The position numbers and the translations under genes were made by a program. 64,000 bases of DNA from Edaphobacter sp. 12200R-103 (GTDB lineage Bacteria; Acidobacteriota; Terriglobia; Terriglobales; Acidobacteriaceae), in contig NZ_CP048114.1 in assembly GCF_010093025.1 (NCBI RefSeq), forward strand, positions 3,286,001 to 3,350,000, given 5' to 3'. This document shows, in pieces, positions 7,716 to 18,069 of the stretch (position 1 is the first letter of the stretch; the number at the start of each line of letters is the position of its first letter). The notes under the pieces were generated by a model, which did no database searches, was not told the DNA's origin, and was given only the letters and a program-made list of their open reading frames with translations.

Positions 7716-8993
7716 ATGAGCGAGACCTCTCTTTCCGGGACGTATCCTGCCACGGACGTCGGGCCAGCTTCCTCGACGCCTGAGGCGCCTAACTCTGTTC
7801 AGCCGTCGGGCACCCTGCTTCGGGTTCTGGCTGCCATCAGCTTCTGTCACCTGCTCAACGACATGGTGCAGTCGCTGCTTCCGTCCATCTATCCGATCCT
7901 CAAGAGCTCGTTTCACCTGGACTTTACGCACCTGGGACTGCTTACCCTTACCTACCAGGTCGTCGCATCGCTGCTGCAGCCGCTGATCGGCCAGTTTACC
8001 GACAACCGTCCCAAGCCCTATGCTCTTCCCGTCGGGATGACGTTCACGCTGATCGGGCTGATCCTGCTGGCGGTCGCGCCCACCTTTACCTGGCTGCTCA
8101 TCGCCTCTTCGCTGGTGGGGGTCGGTTCGGCGGTCTTCCATCCGGAGTCATCGCGGATTGCGCGCATGGCGTCGGGAGGCAAGCACGGCTTCGCGCAATC
8201 GTTCTTTCAGGTGGGCGGAAATACCGGCTCCGCCATCGGCCCGCTGCTGGCCGCGTTCATCGTGCTGCCGCAGGGGCAGAAGGGAATGGCGTGGTTTGCG
8301 ATTCCCGCCATCGTGGGCATTGTGGTGCTGATGCGCGTGGGCCGGTGGTACAAGGCGCGTCAGGGGGAAGCCCACGGGCAGAAGAAGCAGGAGCACCACA
8401 GGCACGTGGAGCTGTCGCGGGCGCGCATCGCTCTCTCCATCGGCGTGCTCATCGCGCTCATCTTCTCAAAGTATTTCTATCTCGCCAGCCTGACGAGCTA
8501 CTACACCTTTTATCTGATCCAGCGGTTTCACGTCTCCGTGCAGATGTCGCAGATCCTGCTCTTCCTGTTCCTGGGAGCGGTCGCTGCAGGAACCCTGATC
8601 GGAGGCTCGGCGGGCGACCGCTACGGACGCAAGCTCGTTATCTGGATCTCGATCCTGGGCGTGCTTCCCTTCACCATGATCCTGCCCTATGCCAGCCTGT
8701 TCTGGACGGCCGTGCTGAGCGTCGTCATCGGCTTTGTGATCGCTTCGGCCTTCTCTGCCATCCTGGTCTATGCGCAGGAGCTTCTACCGGGCCGCGTGGG
8801 CATGATCTCGGGACTCTTCTTCGGTGTGGCCTTCGGGATGGGGGGCATCGGCGCAGCCGTGCTGGGCAAGCTGGCGGATGCGAAGGGAATTTTCTTTGTC
8901 TATCACCTCTGCGCGTATCTTCCCGCGATTGGATTGCTCACCGGGCTTCTGCCGGAGATCGAGGAGCGGAGGCAGGTGGTGAAGGCCAGTTAG
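7716..8993 (+). CDS. fsr: MFS exporter, fosmidomycin-resistance type
   Basis: 425 residues with about twelve hydrophobic segments split by a charged loop (RQGEAHGQKKQEHHRHVE, around residues 212-230). The N-terminal pattern LAAISFCHLLNDMVQSLLPSIYPILKSSF and the loop motif GQFTDNRPKPYALPVGM match the Fsr branch of the major facilitator superfamily. A second MFS motif, GDRYGRK, lies in the C-half. Fsr members export fosmidomycin and similar small molecules by proton antiport. The natural substrate here is unknown. It is a single gene; its stop is 26 bases from an R1 repeat. Confidence 0.8.
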   Translation: MSETSLSGTYPATDVGPASSTPEAPNSVQPSGTLLRVLAAISFCHLLNDMVQSLLPSIYPILKSSFHLDFTHLGLLTLTYQVVASLLQPLIGQFTDNRPKPYALPVGMTFTLIGLILLAVAPTFTWLLIASSLVGVGSAVFHPESSRIARMASGGKHGFAQSFFQVGGNTGSAIGPLLAAFIVLPQGQKGMAWFAIPAIVGIVVLMRVGRWYKARQGEAHGQKKQEHHRHVELSRARIALSIGVLIALIFSKYFYLASLTSYYTFYLIQRFHVSVQMSQILLFLFLGAVAAGTLIGGSAGDRYGRKLVIWISILGVLPFTMILPYASLFWTAVLSVVIGFVIASAFSAILVYAQELLPGRVGMISGLFFGVAFGMGGIGAAVLGKLADAKGIFFVYHLCAYLPAIGLLTGLLPEIEERRQVVKAS

Positions 8994-9019
8994 GGCACGT
9001 CGGGCTTTGCTGAGAATGC

Positions 9020-9063
9020 ATCCTGCAAAACCCACCTTAGCTTCGCGAAGGTGGGGCACCCGG
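9020..9063 (+). repeat. R1 palindromic repeat, copy 3
   Basis: Full consensus form: ATCCTGCAAAA, CCCACCTTAGCTTCG, CGAAGGTGGGGCACCCGG. It lies between the convergent MFS and TonB genes and may double as a bidirectional terminator. Confidence 0.9.
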
Positions 9064-9095
9064 CATAGGGTGGCTTCCTCAGATCCCCAACCACA

Positions 9096-9147
9096 GTGTC
9101 ATTCCGAGCGGAGCGCGTAAGCGCGCAGTCGAGGAACCCCCGCATTT
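9096..9147 (+). repeat. R2 repeat, copy 1 (variant with GAGGAACCCCCGCATTT end)
   Basis: GTGTCATTCCGAGCGGAGCG, inner inverted GCGTAAGCGC, CAGTCGAGGAACCCCCGCATTT. The same right end is seen at 55981. Nothing else is seen in the rest of the 8994-9336 gap. Confidence 0.8.
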
Positions 9148-9336
9148 CGCGATGCCGGTTCGCATGATCACCCTCACCCGAGGCGCCCTGGTTGCAAACC
9201 CCGTTGTGGCTTTGCGAAGGGTGTGACTCATCCACTGGGTGTCTGTCGGTCCAAAGAGGCAATGCAAAGGAGTGCAAAAATGCGCCGCCCGTTGTGATGG
9301 CGAGCGGCGCTGGTGAAGCGTTGTGTGCGTGCAGAT

Positions 9337-12300
9337 TTAGAAAGTGAGCTTGAGGCCTGCCTGCATGACGCGCGGCTTGATGGGGCCGGTTGAGGTTATT
9401 CGACCATAGGTTCCGCTGGAAGGATTCGTATCCGGCGTGCCGAAGGTAGTGCGGTTGAAGGCGTTGAACATCTCCCAGCGGAACTGGATGCGATAGCGTT
9501 CCTGCAGGGTCCAGTTCTTCATGAGAGCAGCATCGGCGTAGTTGATGCCCGGGCCCTTGAGGAAGTTGCGTCCCGTGTTGCCGAAGGTTCCGGGTGCATT
9601 CTGGGTGAAGGCGGAAGTGGTGAAGTACTGGTTCAGCCACTGCTGTTTGCTGCCCTGGTGCACCTGCACGGTAGACCCGGGCACGCGATCGGCGCGGTCG
9701 GCGTTGACGTTCGAGCCGGAGTTGTTGCCTCCGTTACCGCCGCCGATGCCGAAAGCGCGGCCGGATTGCATGGTATAGATCGCTGAGATCTCCCACTCAC
9801 CCAATACGCCGCGTATCAGGCCGTTATGGCCCCTGAGGCCCGGCGTCGTGTAAACCGCGTTGGTGACCGAGACCAGGGGGTAGTTCAAGTCGGAGATTCC
9901 GCGATTGAAACGCAGGTCGTAGGGGTTGGCCACGCTGCCGGTGAAGGAGGCGTTGCCGGTGGAGGCCACGTCGATGTTCTTGGACCAGGTGAAGCTGGTC
10001 TGTGCCTGGAAGTTATGGGAGAAGCGCTTTTCAAACTGCGCCTGCAGTGAGTTGTAGCTGGCCGTGCCGTTGGAGTTGATGGTGAGGATCTGGCCGTAGT
10101 TGGTCAGCGCGCGTTTGCCCCGTACTGCAGCCGCGGTCTGCCCCGGGTTGGCGTCGATGATGAGCGTCTGGTGATAGGACTGGCTGCCGACGTAGGCGAG
10201 GTGCATGACGAGATCGTTCGAAAACTGTTGCTCGATCGAGACGTTCCAGCTCTGCGTCATGCCCAGTTTGAAGTTGGGGCGGAAGGCGGCCTGCACAGTG
10301 GTCTGTGCGGGGAAGATGGCATCCGAGGAGGGAGGCACATTGTCGTAGGCGAAGGGTGGGAAGGGACTGACGCCTCCGGTCGAAGGGAAGTTGGCCCAGG
10401 GGTTGGAGAAGTTGATGGGGCCCACGTCGCCGCTATTCAGCGTATACGTCGGGCTGAAGGGGTTGACGTCGGCGACGTGGTTGTAGGCCGAGTAGGGCAG
10501 CGGGGCGGTGAAGAGTCCGAAGCCGGCGCGGATGGCCGTGCGCGGGCCCCACTGATAGGCGACGGCGATGCGCGGCTCCCAGTAGCCGTAGGTGTTCTTC
10601 GCCAGGCTGTCGGGTACGTCCTTGTCGCCGGGGAAGACGAGGCCGTTGGGAGCGTTGGGGAACTTGGTGCTCTGCTGGCCAGGGTTATAGACGGCGCCGC
10701 GTCCGTCCTTGGAGGCGGGAGCGAGGTTCGGGTCCCAGCGCAGGCCGAGCGTAAGGGTCAGGTTGGGACGGACGCGCCACTGGTCCTGCCCGAAGGCCCC
10801 GAGGAGGTTGCCGGAGACGTCAGCGATCTCGCCTGCGCCCTGGGTGAAGGTTCCGACGCGACCGAGGAGGAAGTCGGCGAGGCCGAAGCCGGTAGAGGAG
10901 CCGGTGAAGCCGATGATCGGGTTCGCCGGATAGTAGGTCTGCTCGCGCGCCCGTTGGTGCCAGAGGTCGGCGCCAGCGGAGATGGTGTGGTTGCCGATGG
11001 TCTTGGTGATGGAGTCGGAGAAGCCCCAGGAGCGACGCATCTCGTCGGTCAGCTCGGAGTAGGGTGTGCTGAAACCGCCGCTGGCGTTGAGGCCCTCGGA
11101 GTAGCAGATGCCGGCAGGCTCGCTGACGTTGATGTACTTCGAGAGACAGAAGGCGTTGCCGGCGGAATCAAGCTGCGTGCCCCCGTTGTAGACGTGCATC
11201 TGGTTCCAGAAAAGCGAGAGTGCGTTGACGAGGCTGGGTGAGATGGTCCAGGTGTGGTTGAGGACCTCGTTGTAAAACTTGCCCTGCTTGCCGGGGTTGA
11301 TGGCGAGGATGTTGCCGGGCGTAGAGGACTCGCCGCGGTTGTAGTACTGGATATAGCTGCGCAGTGTCAGGCGGTGCCTGTCGTTGGGCGCGTAGTCGAG
11401 GCGGCCTGTACCCTCGTCGTACTTTTCGACCGATGCAGGCGCTGTGTAGTAGGTAAGGCCGCTGGCGGGATCCTGTCCCTGCGGAAGTGCGGTCTTTGCA
11501 ATCTGCACGGCTGCGGGGTCGAAGAGCGCCGGATCGATGCGGTTGTTCACAAAGCCGCCCTTGAGCGTGGTGGGGACCGCGCTAAAGTCGCCATTGAGCA
11601 TGGCCACGGTGGGAGTATTGGTGCTGTTGCTGGTCGCGGTGGTCGACTGCCGCGTTCCCTGATAGTTGCCGAAGAAGAAGAGGCGGTCGCGCTTGAGGGG
11701 TCCGCCGAGGAAGCCGCCGAACTGGTTGCGCTTGAGGGGATCGACCTTCTTGGAAAAGTAGTCGGCCGAGTTGAGCGCGCTGTTGCGGAGAAACTCAAAC
11801 GCGCCGCCATGGAAGGCGTTGGAGCCGCCCTTGGTATCGATGCTGACGACTGCGCCCGGAGAGAAGCCGTAGTGCGCGTCGAAGTTGTTGGAGATCACGC
11901 GGAACTCACCGGTCGCGTCGGCGTTGGGCGAGGGCGCGGAGAGGGACATGTAGGTGTCCATGTTGGGCACGCCGTCGAGCAGGTAGAGCGTGGAGCCCTG
12001 GCGGCCACCACCGGCGGAGGCGCCGGACTCATTGGGGAAGGTGGTCTCGCCCTGCAGGGTGCCTGCGCCGGTGTTAAGCACATTGATAACGCCGGGAGAG
12101 AGCAGCACGAGGCTTGAGGGATCGCGGCCATTCAGAGGAAGCTCACGGATGGCGTGCTCCCCGACGGTGTTGGAGACCTCGGCGTTGGTGGTGTTGATGA
12201 GCGGGGCTCCGGCCTCGACGTTGATGGTCTGCGACTCGCTGCCGACCTGCAGGGCGATGTCCAGGGTAGCCTGCTGGCTGACCGTGATGGTGATGCCGGA

Positions 12301-12582
12301 CTGCTGAAACTTCTGGAAGCCTTTGCCCTCTGCCGCGATGGTGTAGTGGCCGGGAGGAACGGTGGGAAAGCGGTAAAGACCCGAGTTATTGGAGATGGCA
12401 GAGAGCGCCAGGTTGGTATCGATGTTGGTGAGGGTAACGTGCGCTGCCGGAACCGCGGCTCCGGTAGCGTCTGTGACTGTGCCGCTGAGAACGGCGCTGC
12501 CGCCCTGCGCGACGGCGGGGAGACTTAAAACGCATCCTGCAAGGAAAGCGAAAACGAGCGCGAGCAGGTTTTTCAGATTCAT
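9337..12582 (-). CDS. TonB-dependent receptor with carboxypeptidase-like regulatory domain
   Basis: 1081 residues. A signal peptide (residues 1-25, NLKNLLALVFAFLAGCVLSLPAVAQ) is followed by a CarboxypepD_reg-like beta domain (about 30-115: SGTVTDATGAAVPAAHVTLTN), a plug region (EHAIRELPLNGRDPSSLVLLSPG) and a long beta-barrel that ends in an aromatic residue (GLKLTF), as outer-membrane proteins do. This Oar-like architecture is expanded in Acidobacteriota and is thought to import large or polymeric ligands with TonB energy. The ligand is unknown. GAGG lies eight bases before the ATG. No SusD partner or regulator is adjacent. Confidence 0.9.
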   Translation of the reverse strand: MNLKNLLALVFAFLAGCVLSLPAVAQGGSAVLSGTVTDATGAAVPAAHVTLTNIDTNLALSAISNNSGLYRFPTVPPGHYTIAAEGKGFQKFQQSGITITVSQQATLDIALQVGSESQTINVEAGAPLINTTNAEVSNTVGEHAIRELPLNGRDPSSLVLLSPGVINVLNTGAGTLQGETTFPNESGASAGGGRQGSTLYLLDGVPNMDTYMSLSAPSPNADATGEFRVISNNFDAHYGFSPGAVVSIDTKGGSNAFHGGAFEFLRNSALNSADYFSKKVDPLKRNQFGGFLGGPLKRDRLFFFGNYQGTRQSTTATSNSTNTPTVAMLNGDFSAVPTTLKGGFVNNRIDPALFDPAAVQIAKTALPQGQDPASGLTYYTAPASVEKYDEGTGRLDYAPNDRHRLTLRSYIQYYNRGESSTPGNILAINPGKQGKFYNEVLNHTWTISPSLVNALSLFWNQMHVYNGGTQLDSAGNAFCLSKYINVSEPAGICYSEGLNASGGFSTPYSELTDEMRRSWGFSDSITKTIGNHTISAGADLWHQRAREQTYYPANPIIGFTGSSTGFGLADFLLGRVGTFTQGAGEIADVSGNLLGAFGQDQWRVRPNLTLTLGLRWDPNLAPASKDGRGAVYNPGQQSTKFPNAPNGLVFPGDKDVPDSLAKNTYGYWEPRIAVAYQWGPRTAIRAGFGLFTAPLPYSAYNHVADVNPFSPTYTLNSGDVGPINFSNPWANFPSTGGVSPFPPFAYDNVPPSSDAIFPAQTTVQAAFRPNFKLGMTQSWNVSIEQQFSNDLVMHLAYVGSQSYHQTLIIDANPGQTAAAVRGKRALTNYGQILTINSNGTASYNSLQAQFEKRFSHNFQAQTSFTWSKNIDVASTGNASFTGSVANPYDLRFNRGISDLNYPLVSVTNAVYTTPGLRGHNGLIRGVLGEWEISAIYTMQSGRAFGIGGGNGGNNSGSNVNADRADRVPGSTVQVHQGSKQQWLNQYFTTSAFTQNAPGTFGNTGRNFLKGPGINYADAALMKNWTLQERYRIQFRWEMFNAFNRTTFGTPDTNPSSGTYGRITSTGPIKPRVMQAGLKLTF

Positions 12583-12917
12583 GAATTGGCCTCGAAGGGG
12601 TTACTTCGCTGCTGGCGTTCTTCTGTGAGCTTGGGGCTCCTCTTATGAACAGCAACGTCTTGGTACGGGCAGCAACAGATCCGGGCTCGTGTTCAGGGAA
12701 CGTTCACGGGCATCCAGGTAAGCATCAACAGGATATGCAGGACGAGGCGTGGTTGTCCACAGACGACTGGCTGTAAGTTTAGGCGAGAGAGGTACTTACT
12801 GGATACCCGGCTGCGGAAAACGTGGGATTGAGGGGTTGTATCTACCGCTGTTCGAAAGACAGCTTTGTCCTGGGGAGGTTGCGGTTGCCAGCTGCGCTGG
12901 TTGGTTTTTTGCAGCGC
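12583..12917. other. Gap between TonB receptor gene and purK
   Basis: No gene is supported. It should hold the receptor promoter on the minus strand. A single TTGTCCACA (12753-12761) resembles a high-GC DnaA box but stands alone. Confidence 0.4.
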
Positions 12918-14096
12918 TTAGAGCAGCTCCTGCGCCCGCAACACTGCCGCGACTGCCTCTTCCGGCGTTGCTCCTACCCCGCTCAGATGGCCCATCTTGC
13001 GGCCGTGGCGCGGGCGATGTTTTTCGTACAGGTGCAGGCGAACCCCAGGCACGGAGAGTGCGCGGTCAAAGTGTGGTTCGCGGGGGGAGCCATCCTCGTT
13101 CAGCCAGACGTCACCGAGCAGGTTGGCGATGGCACAGGGTTGCACCACGTCCACCTCTCCCAGCGGAAGATCGCAGATGGCGCGGACGAGCTGCTCGAAC
13201 TGGCTGGTCACGCAGGCGCGCTCGCTTGCGTGATAGCTGTTGTGCGGGCGCGGGGCAAGCTCGTTGACGAGTACCTGGCCTGCCGCGGTGATGAACATCT
13301 CGACGGCGAGGATGCCCTCGAGCTGGAAGGTGTCGGCGATGCTCTCGGCCAGCTTGCGGGCTTCGGCATCCATAGCCGCCGAGAGCGGCGCAGGCATGAC
13401 GCTCCAGGCAAGAATCTGGTTCTCGTGGTAGTTCCAGGCTGCGGGGTAGACCTTCACCTCGCCCGAAGGCGTGCGGGCGACGAGCACCGAGATCTCGCGC
13501 TCCAGTTCGATGGCCTTCTCGACGATTCCGGGTCCCTGCCCCAGGGCCTCCCACGCGCCGCGAAGCTCTTCTTCGGGGTCAGCATTCTGGCGGAAGCCGA
13601 CCTTGCCCTGTCCGCGGCCGTCGTAGCCTCCGGTCGCGCTCTTGCAGAAGCAACGTCCGCCAAGCTCGCGGATAGCGTCGCGAAGCTGGTCGATGGAGCT
13701 GACGGCGCGGTACTCGCCGACGGGGAAGCCGTGGCGGCTGAGCCAGTTCTTCTGCTCGACGCGGTCCTGAATGACGGCAAGCGTGGCGCGGCTTGGGCGT
13801 ACGGGCGCGTGACCGGCTGCGGCGTCCATGCTGGCCAGCGAGATCTGCTCGATCTCAAGCGTGACCACGTCGCATCCGCGAGCAAGATTGGCGGCCTCGC
13901 GGGCGTCGTCCCACCCGGCCTCGATGCAGCCGTCGACGACGAAGCGAGCCGGGCATGCCGGGTCAGGGTCGAGCACCTGGATGCGGTAGCCCATGGCGCG
14001 AGCGGCCATGGCGGTCATGCGGCCCAGTTGGCCGCCGCCGAAGATGCCGATGGTTGAGCCGGGAAGGATGGGGCTTGCGGTGGATGTCCTGCTCAA
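12918..14096 (-). CDS. purK: 5-(carboxyamino)imidazole ribonucleotide synthase
   Basis: 392 residues, normal for PurK, an ATP-grasp enzyme that carboxylates AIR to N5-CAIR in purine synthesis. Visible features: the N-terminal nucleotide-binding [21 protein letters not shown] near residue 17, the ATP-grasp region [17 protein letters not shown] [15 protein letters not shown] near 150, and [25 protein letters not shown] near 276. It begins with TTG (14094-14096), which overlaps the purE stop as TTGA, so translation is coupled. purE-purK is the usual order and the two enzymes act in sequence. Confidence 0.95.
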   Translation of the reverse strand: MSRTSTASPILPGSTIGIFGGGQLGRMTAMAARAMGYRIQVLDPDPACPARFVVDGCIEAGWDDAREAANLARGCDVVTLEIEQISLASMDAAAGHAPVRPSRATLAVIQDRVEQKNWLSRHGFPVGEYRAVSSIDQLRDAIRELGGRCFCKSATGGYDGRGQGKVGFRQNADPEEELRGAWEALGQGPGIVEKAIELEREISVLVARTPSGEVKVYPAAWNYHENQILAWSVMPAPLSAAMDAEARKLAESIADTFQLEGILAVEMFITAAGQVLVNELAPRPHNSYHASERACVTSQFEQLVRAICDLPLGEVDVVQPCAIANLLGDVWLNEDGSPREPHFDRALSVPGVRLHLYEKHRPRHGRKMGHLSGVGATPEEAVAAVLRAQELL

Positions 14097-14602
14097 GCCT
14101 TGACCTCAATCTCGTCGCCGACGGTCTGGGCGAGCACCTCGTCGCGCCGCGCTGCGCGCCATGCGGTCAGCTTTTCACGAAGAGCAGCGTCGGTCGTAGC
14201 GATGATCTGCGCGGCCAGAATACCTGCGTTGGCAGCGCCAGGAGCACCGATGGCCAGCGTTCCCACGGGAACGCCCTTGGGCATCTGGACGATGCTCATC
14301 AGCGAATCCATCCCCTGCAGCATCGTCGCCGGAATGGGAACGCCGAGCACCGGCACCACCGTCTTGGCCGCGACCATGCCGGGCAGATGCGCTGCTCCGC
14401 CGGCACCGGCGATGATGACGCGCAGCCCGCGCGAGGCAGCGGTGGAGGCGTATTCGAACAAAAGATCGGGAGTGCGATGCGCCGAGACGACACGGACCTC
14501 GTGGGGCACGCCGAACTCGGCGAGCATCTCGGCGGCGCCACGCATCACCGCATAATCATTGCGGCTTCCCATGATGATTCCGACCAGCGGTGAGGCGTCC
14601 AT
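14093..14602 (-). CDS. purE: N5-carboxyaminoimidazole ribonucleotide mutase
   Basis: 169 residues from the ATG at 14602. The frame is open further upstream, but that part is made of repeat sequence. PurE class I features are seen: [14 protein letters not shown] near residue 7, [15 protein letters not shown] near 37, [18 protein letters not shown] near 64 and the closing [25 protein letters not shown]. It moves the carboxyl group from N5-CAIR to give CAIR. Its stop overlaps the purK start by four bases. Confidence 0.96.
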   Translation of the reverse strand: MDASPLVGIIMGSRNDYAVMRGAAEMLAEFGVPHEVRVVSAHRTPDLLFEYASTAASRGLRVIIAGAGGAAHLPGMVAAKTVVPVLGVPIPATMLQGMDSLMSIVQMPKGVPVGTLAIGAPGAANAGILAAQIIATTDAALREKLTAWRAARRDEVLAQTVGDEIEVKA

Positions 14603-14763
14603 GGCCCGATTATACGGTCTTGGGTGGGCGGTTTCAGGGCATTGAGGTCTGTTGGTTCCGACGTTTACGGACACGCTCTGCCGCGAATGGCGCGTCCGAC
14701 ACCGCCACTTTCGGGCGGGGTTTGGATGTTCTCCGGGTGGGACGATGGTTGTTGGCGAAGCGA

Positions 14764-14808
14764 GCATCCTGCAAACCCACCTTAACTTCGCGAAGGTGGG
14801 GCACCCGG
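14764..14808 (+). repeat. R1 palindromic repeat, copy 4
   Basis: ATCCTGCAAA, CCCACCTTAACTTCG, CGAAGGTGGGGCACCCGG between purE and the LigD-type polymerase gene. Confidence 0.85.
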
Positions 14809-14829
14809 TTTTTTTGAGGAAGGATGCTC

Positions 14830-16215
14830 TTATTGCTTCCTCCGTGAGCGCTTCGGCTTCTCTCCGTCTGCGACAGATGCATCCCGAACCTCGCGCCACT
14901 TGCGCGTCGGATCATCGTCAGGATCGGGAGTCTCCTGCGGCGGCCGCTGATCCTCAGGGACGTGGCGCAGGTTGACCCGAATGCGAGTCCATGTGGAAGA
15001 GCTTCCGCGCATCGAGTCTACGAGGATATCGTCGACTGCGAGGAGTTTCGCGACCTCGGGATGATGCTGCTTCCAACGCTCCAGCCCGTCGAGCGCCGCC
15101 TGCTTGTCGGGCGAGTTCGCAATCACGAGCAGCGGCATCTTCGACTGCCGCCTGCCCGAGGCGCGAGCTGCGGGTGCCTCCTCGCCTTCCTTTGGTTTCG
15201 GAGCAGACTTCTTCGCCCGCGAAGGCGCCACGCGCTTGCCTTCGCCCTCCATCTTGCGGAAGTGCGGCGGCCACGGAGCATCGCCCAGCCCGGCGGCTTC
15301 ATCGCGAGCCGCCATCTCCAGCAGGGCGTCGAGCGATCCGCTCGTATCGTCCATTCCGGCGTGCGGGTCGCCTTTGCTGGCGAAGCGCTCCGGAACCGTG
15401 AAGATCGTGAAGTCCTCCGGGTTGCACTCCATCACCTCGTCCCAGGCGAGCGGGGTCGAGACGCGGGCATCCGGCAGCGGACGCACGGAATAAGCGGCAG
15501 CGGTCGTGCGGTCCTTCGCGTTCTGGTTGTAGTCCAGAAAGACGCCGTGGCGCTCTTCCTTCCACCACTTCGAGCTGGCCAGTTGCGGCACGCGACGTTC
15601 CACGGCCCGCGACAGTGCGATCGCCGCCCGGCGCACCTCGGTAAAGGTCCAGCGGGGCTCGATCCGCACGTTGATGTGCATGCCGCGCGAGCCGCTGGTC
15701 TTGGGCCATCCCACCAGGCCCACCTCTTCGAGCAGCGCCTTCACCTCCATCGCGACGCGACGCACGTCATCCCACACGACACCGGGAATAGGATCGAGGT
15801 CGATCCGCAGCTCGTCCGGATGCTCGAGGTCGCTTGTGCGCACCGGGTGCGGATGCAGCTCGATGCAGCCAAGGTTGACGATCCACGCCAGCCCGGCGGT
15901 GTCATCGACGACCATCTCCTCCGCGGTCCTGCCGGAGGGAAACGACAGCGTCACGGTGCGCATCCAGTCGGGCCGGTCGCTCGGTGCGCGTTTCTGGTAG
16001 AAGGGCTCAGCCTCTGCCCCGTTGACGAAGCGCTTCAGCACGATGGGCCGGTCGCGAATGCCCTGCAGGGCTCCCGGGGCCACGCTCAGGTAGTAGCGCA
16101 CCAGGTCGAGCTTGGTGACGCGAACCTGTTTGGAGAAGTACAGCTTCGACGGATGCGTGACCCGTACTTCGTGTCCGTCGAGTGAAAGGATTTCGGCTGC
16201 CTCTTCTGCGCTCAC
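14830..16215 (-). CDS. LigD-type DNA polymerase/primase domain protein
   Basis: 461 residues starting with GTG. The first 300 or so residues match the stand-alone polymerase domain of bacterial LigD (archaeo-eukaryotic primase fold): early VTHPSKLYF, the DELRIDLDP catalytic carboxylates, the [14 protein letters not shown] phosphate/nucleotide motif, and [11 protein letters not shown]. These fill short gaps during non-homologous end joining. A linker rich in K, P and E (about 335-365) leads to a separate 100-residue tail ([18 protein letters not shown] onward, with TWTRIRVNL) that I do not recognise. No Ku or ATP-dependent ligase gene is in the window. The ending is K/R-rich. Confidence 0.85.
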   Translation of the reverse strand: MSAEEAAEILSLDGHEVRVTHPSKLYFSKQVRVTKLDLVRYYLSVAPGALQGIRDRPIVLKRFVNGAEAEPFYQKRAPSDRPDWMRTVTLSFPSGRTAEEMVVDDTAGLAWIVNLGCIELHPHPVRTSDLEHPDELRIDLDPIPGVVWDDVRRVAMEVKALLEEVGLVGWPKTSGSRGMHINVRIEPRWTFTEVRRAAIALSRAVERRVPQLASSKWWKEERHGVFLDYNQNAKDRTTAAAYSVRPLPDARVSTPLAWDEVMECNPEDFTIFTVPERFASKGDPHAGMDDTSGSLDALLEMAARDEAAGLGDAPWPPHFRKMEGEGKRVAPSRAKKSAPKPKEGEEAPAARASGRRQSKMPLLVIANSPDKQAALDGLERWKQHHPEVAKLLAVDDILVDSMRGSSSTWTRIRVNLRHVPEDQRPPQETPDPDDDPTRKWREVRDASVADGEKPKRSRRKQ

Positions 16216-16285
16216 CCGGTCAGCCTACAACGAAAGCGCCTCTTCTGGCGCGCTTCGGGGCTCGCTTTTGTTGCTGGCGAACCCG

Positions 16286-16312
16286 GAAGCGTAGTCGAAG
16301 GATGACACCTCG
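16286..16312 (+). repeat. R2 fragment
   Basis: AAGCGTAGTCGAAGGATGACACCTC is the right half of an R2 element, as also found at 31015-31040. Confidence 0.5.
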
Positions 16313-16374
16313 GAAAAGCTTCGAAAGTGCTTGCCTCGCGATTGTCTTATGCAAAGACCTATCTGTGGATATAC

Positions 16375-17982
16375 CTAAGCCAACACAACCTCGTACGGGC
16401 GCATCATCTCGTTGTCTTCATGCTCCAGCAGGTGACAGTGCCAGACGTAACGCCCGGCGTAGCCGTCGAATGGAACGATGATGCGCGTGACGTATCCCTT
16501 TTCACAACGAATAGTGTCCTTCCATCCAGCTTCCTCGAGGTCGGGCGGAATCGGGCGGCCGGTGTAGCGCAACTCGCCGGTGTCCTGAAAGTCGAAGACA
16601 TCGAAGCGCCTGCGGTCGAGCAGCTGAAAGCGGACCATGTGCAGATGGATCGGGTGGGTGTCCTCGGTCAGGTTCACGATCTCCCATATCTCCGTCGTGT
16701 TCAGCACGGGCTTTTCGGTCACAGGCGCGTGCCAGGGAGTCTTGTTAAGCATCATTCCCATCGACTCCTGGACGTCGTTCATCGTCTCATCGAGCGTCAG
16801 TCGTCGTGTCTTCACGGCTTTCGTCTCGGGGATGCGCTCCACGCGACGCAGCGTCGCCGGTATGGTGCTTTCGTCGGTCACGCGAGTCTTTGAGACGCGG
16901 AACTGGAGGATCTCGAAGCTGTCGCTCTTCAGCACGATCTTCTCGCCCGCGTGGCCGCTGAAGTCGAAGACGATGTCGGCGCGCTCTGCGGGAGTGAGCA
17001 GGACACGAGTGGACTTGACGGGCGCAGGCAGCAGCCCCTGATCGCTGCCGATGACCTGCATCTGCTGAAGCTCGCCGAAGGAGAGGCGAAAGAACCGGCC
17101 GTTCGATCCGTTCATCACGCGGAACCGGTACCGGCGCGGTTCGACGTCGAGGTAGGGTGCGAGCGCTCCGTTGACCAGCATGACGTTGCTGTAGACCTCA
17201 GGGACCCACGGCTTCTTTGCGTCGCCGGAGACCGGATACTTGAGCTGTCCGTCCGACTGCAGAAAACGGTCGTACAGCAATAAAGGAATCTCGTACTTCC
17301 CTTTGGGAAGGTTGAGCGCATCTTCGGCATCGTCGCGAATCAGAAACATTCCCTGCAGGCCCGCGTAGATGTTCAGCCGATTTATCCCCATCGTGTGGTC
17401 GTGGTAGAAGAGCAGCGCTGCATCCTGCCGGTTGGGGTAGTGATACGTGAACGACCTGCCGGGCACCACCCAGTCTTCGGGAAAGCCGTCGCTCGCCGCC
17501 GGTGTTCTTCCGCCGTGCAGGTGGACCACGCAGCGCACCTCGGGCTGATCCGGCTCAGCACCGCAGAGAGTATGGTCGATGGGCAGAAAGTGCTTTGCGG
17601 GCAGATGGTTCACCCACTCCACCATCAGGCCCTGGCCGCTGCGCGTCTCGAAGATCGGCCCGGGCGAGGTTCCATTGAATCCCCACATCCTCGTCGGCGG
17701 AAGATCGCGATGCACCTTCTGGTGAATCTCCTCCATCGTCATCCGGTAGAAAGGGATTTGCCGGGACGCATCTTCGGGATCGGGCCGGGTACCGCTGCTC
17801 TTCATGACGCGGGGAAGCGGGAGCGGGTCCACCCAGGGGGTCAGCCGGGTTGGGTCCAGCGCGTTTGAGGCGGGCGCAATGCGGCCTGCCGCTACTGCCC
17901 GCTGCAGCGAGAGTCCGGTTGCAATTGCGCCTGCCCGCCGCAGAAACCTTCTTCGTGAGATCAAACTTCCGCCTCGCCCCAT
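16375..17982 (-). CDS. Multicopper oxidase, Tat-exported
   Basis: 535 residues. A twin-arginine leader (ISRRRFLRRAGAIATGLSL) points to export of the folded, copper-loaded protein. The copper sites are complete: HLHG at 154-157, YHDH at 193-196, HPIHLHM in the C-terminal third and WHCHLLEHEDNEMM near 514, with a Met as the type 1 axial ligand. These bind one type 1 and a trinuclear cluster. The overall build (three cupredoxin domains, SDGFPEDWV after the first motif) is like CotA/bilirubin oxidase. It would oxidise phenolics, bilirubin-like compounds or metals with O2; which one is unknown. It is a single gene. Confidence 0.9.
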   Translation of the reverse strand: MGRGGSLISRRRFLRRAGAIATGLSLQRAVAAGRIAPASNALDPTRLTPWVDPLPLPRVMKSSGTRPDPEDASRQIPFYRMTMEEIHQKVHRDLPPTRMWGFNGTSPGPIFETRSGQGLMVEWVNHLPAKHFLPIDHTLCGAEPDQPEVRCVVHLHGGRTPAASDGFPEDWVVPGRSFTYHYPNRQDAALLFYHDHTMGINRLNIYAGLQGMFLIRDDAEDALNLPKGKYEIPLLLYDRFLQSDGQLKYPVSGDAKKPWVPEVYSNVMLVNGALAPYLDVEPRRYRFRVMNGSNGRFFRLSFGELQQMQVIGSDQGLLPAPVKSTRVLLTPAERADIVFDFSGHAGEKIVLKSDSFEILQFRVSKTRVTDESTIPATLRRVERIPETKAVKTRRLTLDETMNDVQESMGMMLNKTPWHAPVTEKPVLNTTEIWEIVNLTEDTHPIHLHMVRFQLLDRRRFDVFDFQDTGELRYTGRPIPPDLEEAGWKDTIRCEKGYVTRIIVPFDGYAGRYVWHCHLLEHEDNEMMRPYEVVLA

Positions 17983-18069
17983 ACGAACGAGGGGTGCTGC
18001 AGCCCATGGCGAGGCTCCAGCACCCTTCTCTGTTCCACGTTATTGTTGCGGGTTAATGTTTCGTTTCGA

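Noticed and set aside
12753..12761. A DnaA box cluster before the first TonB receptor gene
   Set aside because: Only one TTGTCCACA is present; a single copy is expected by chance.
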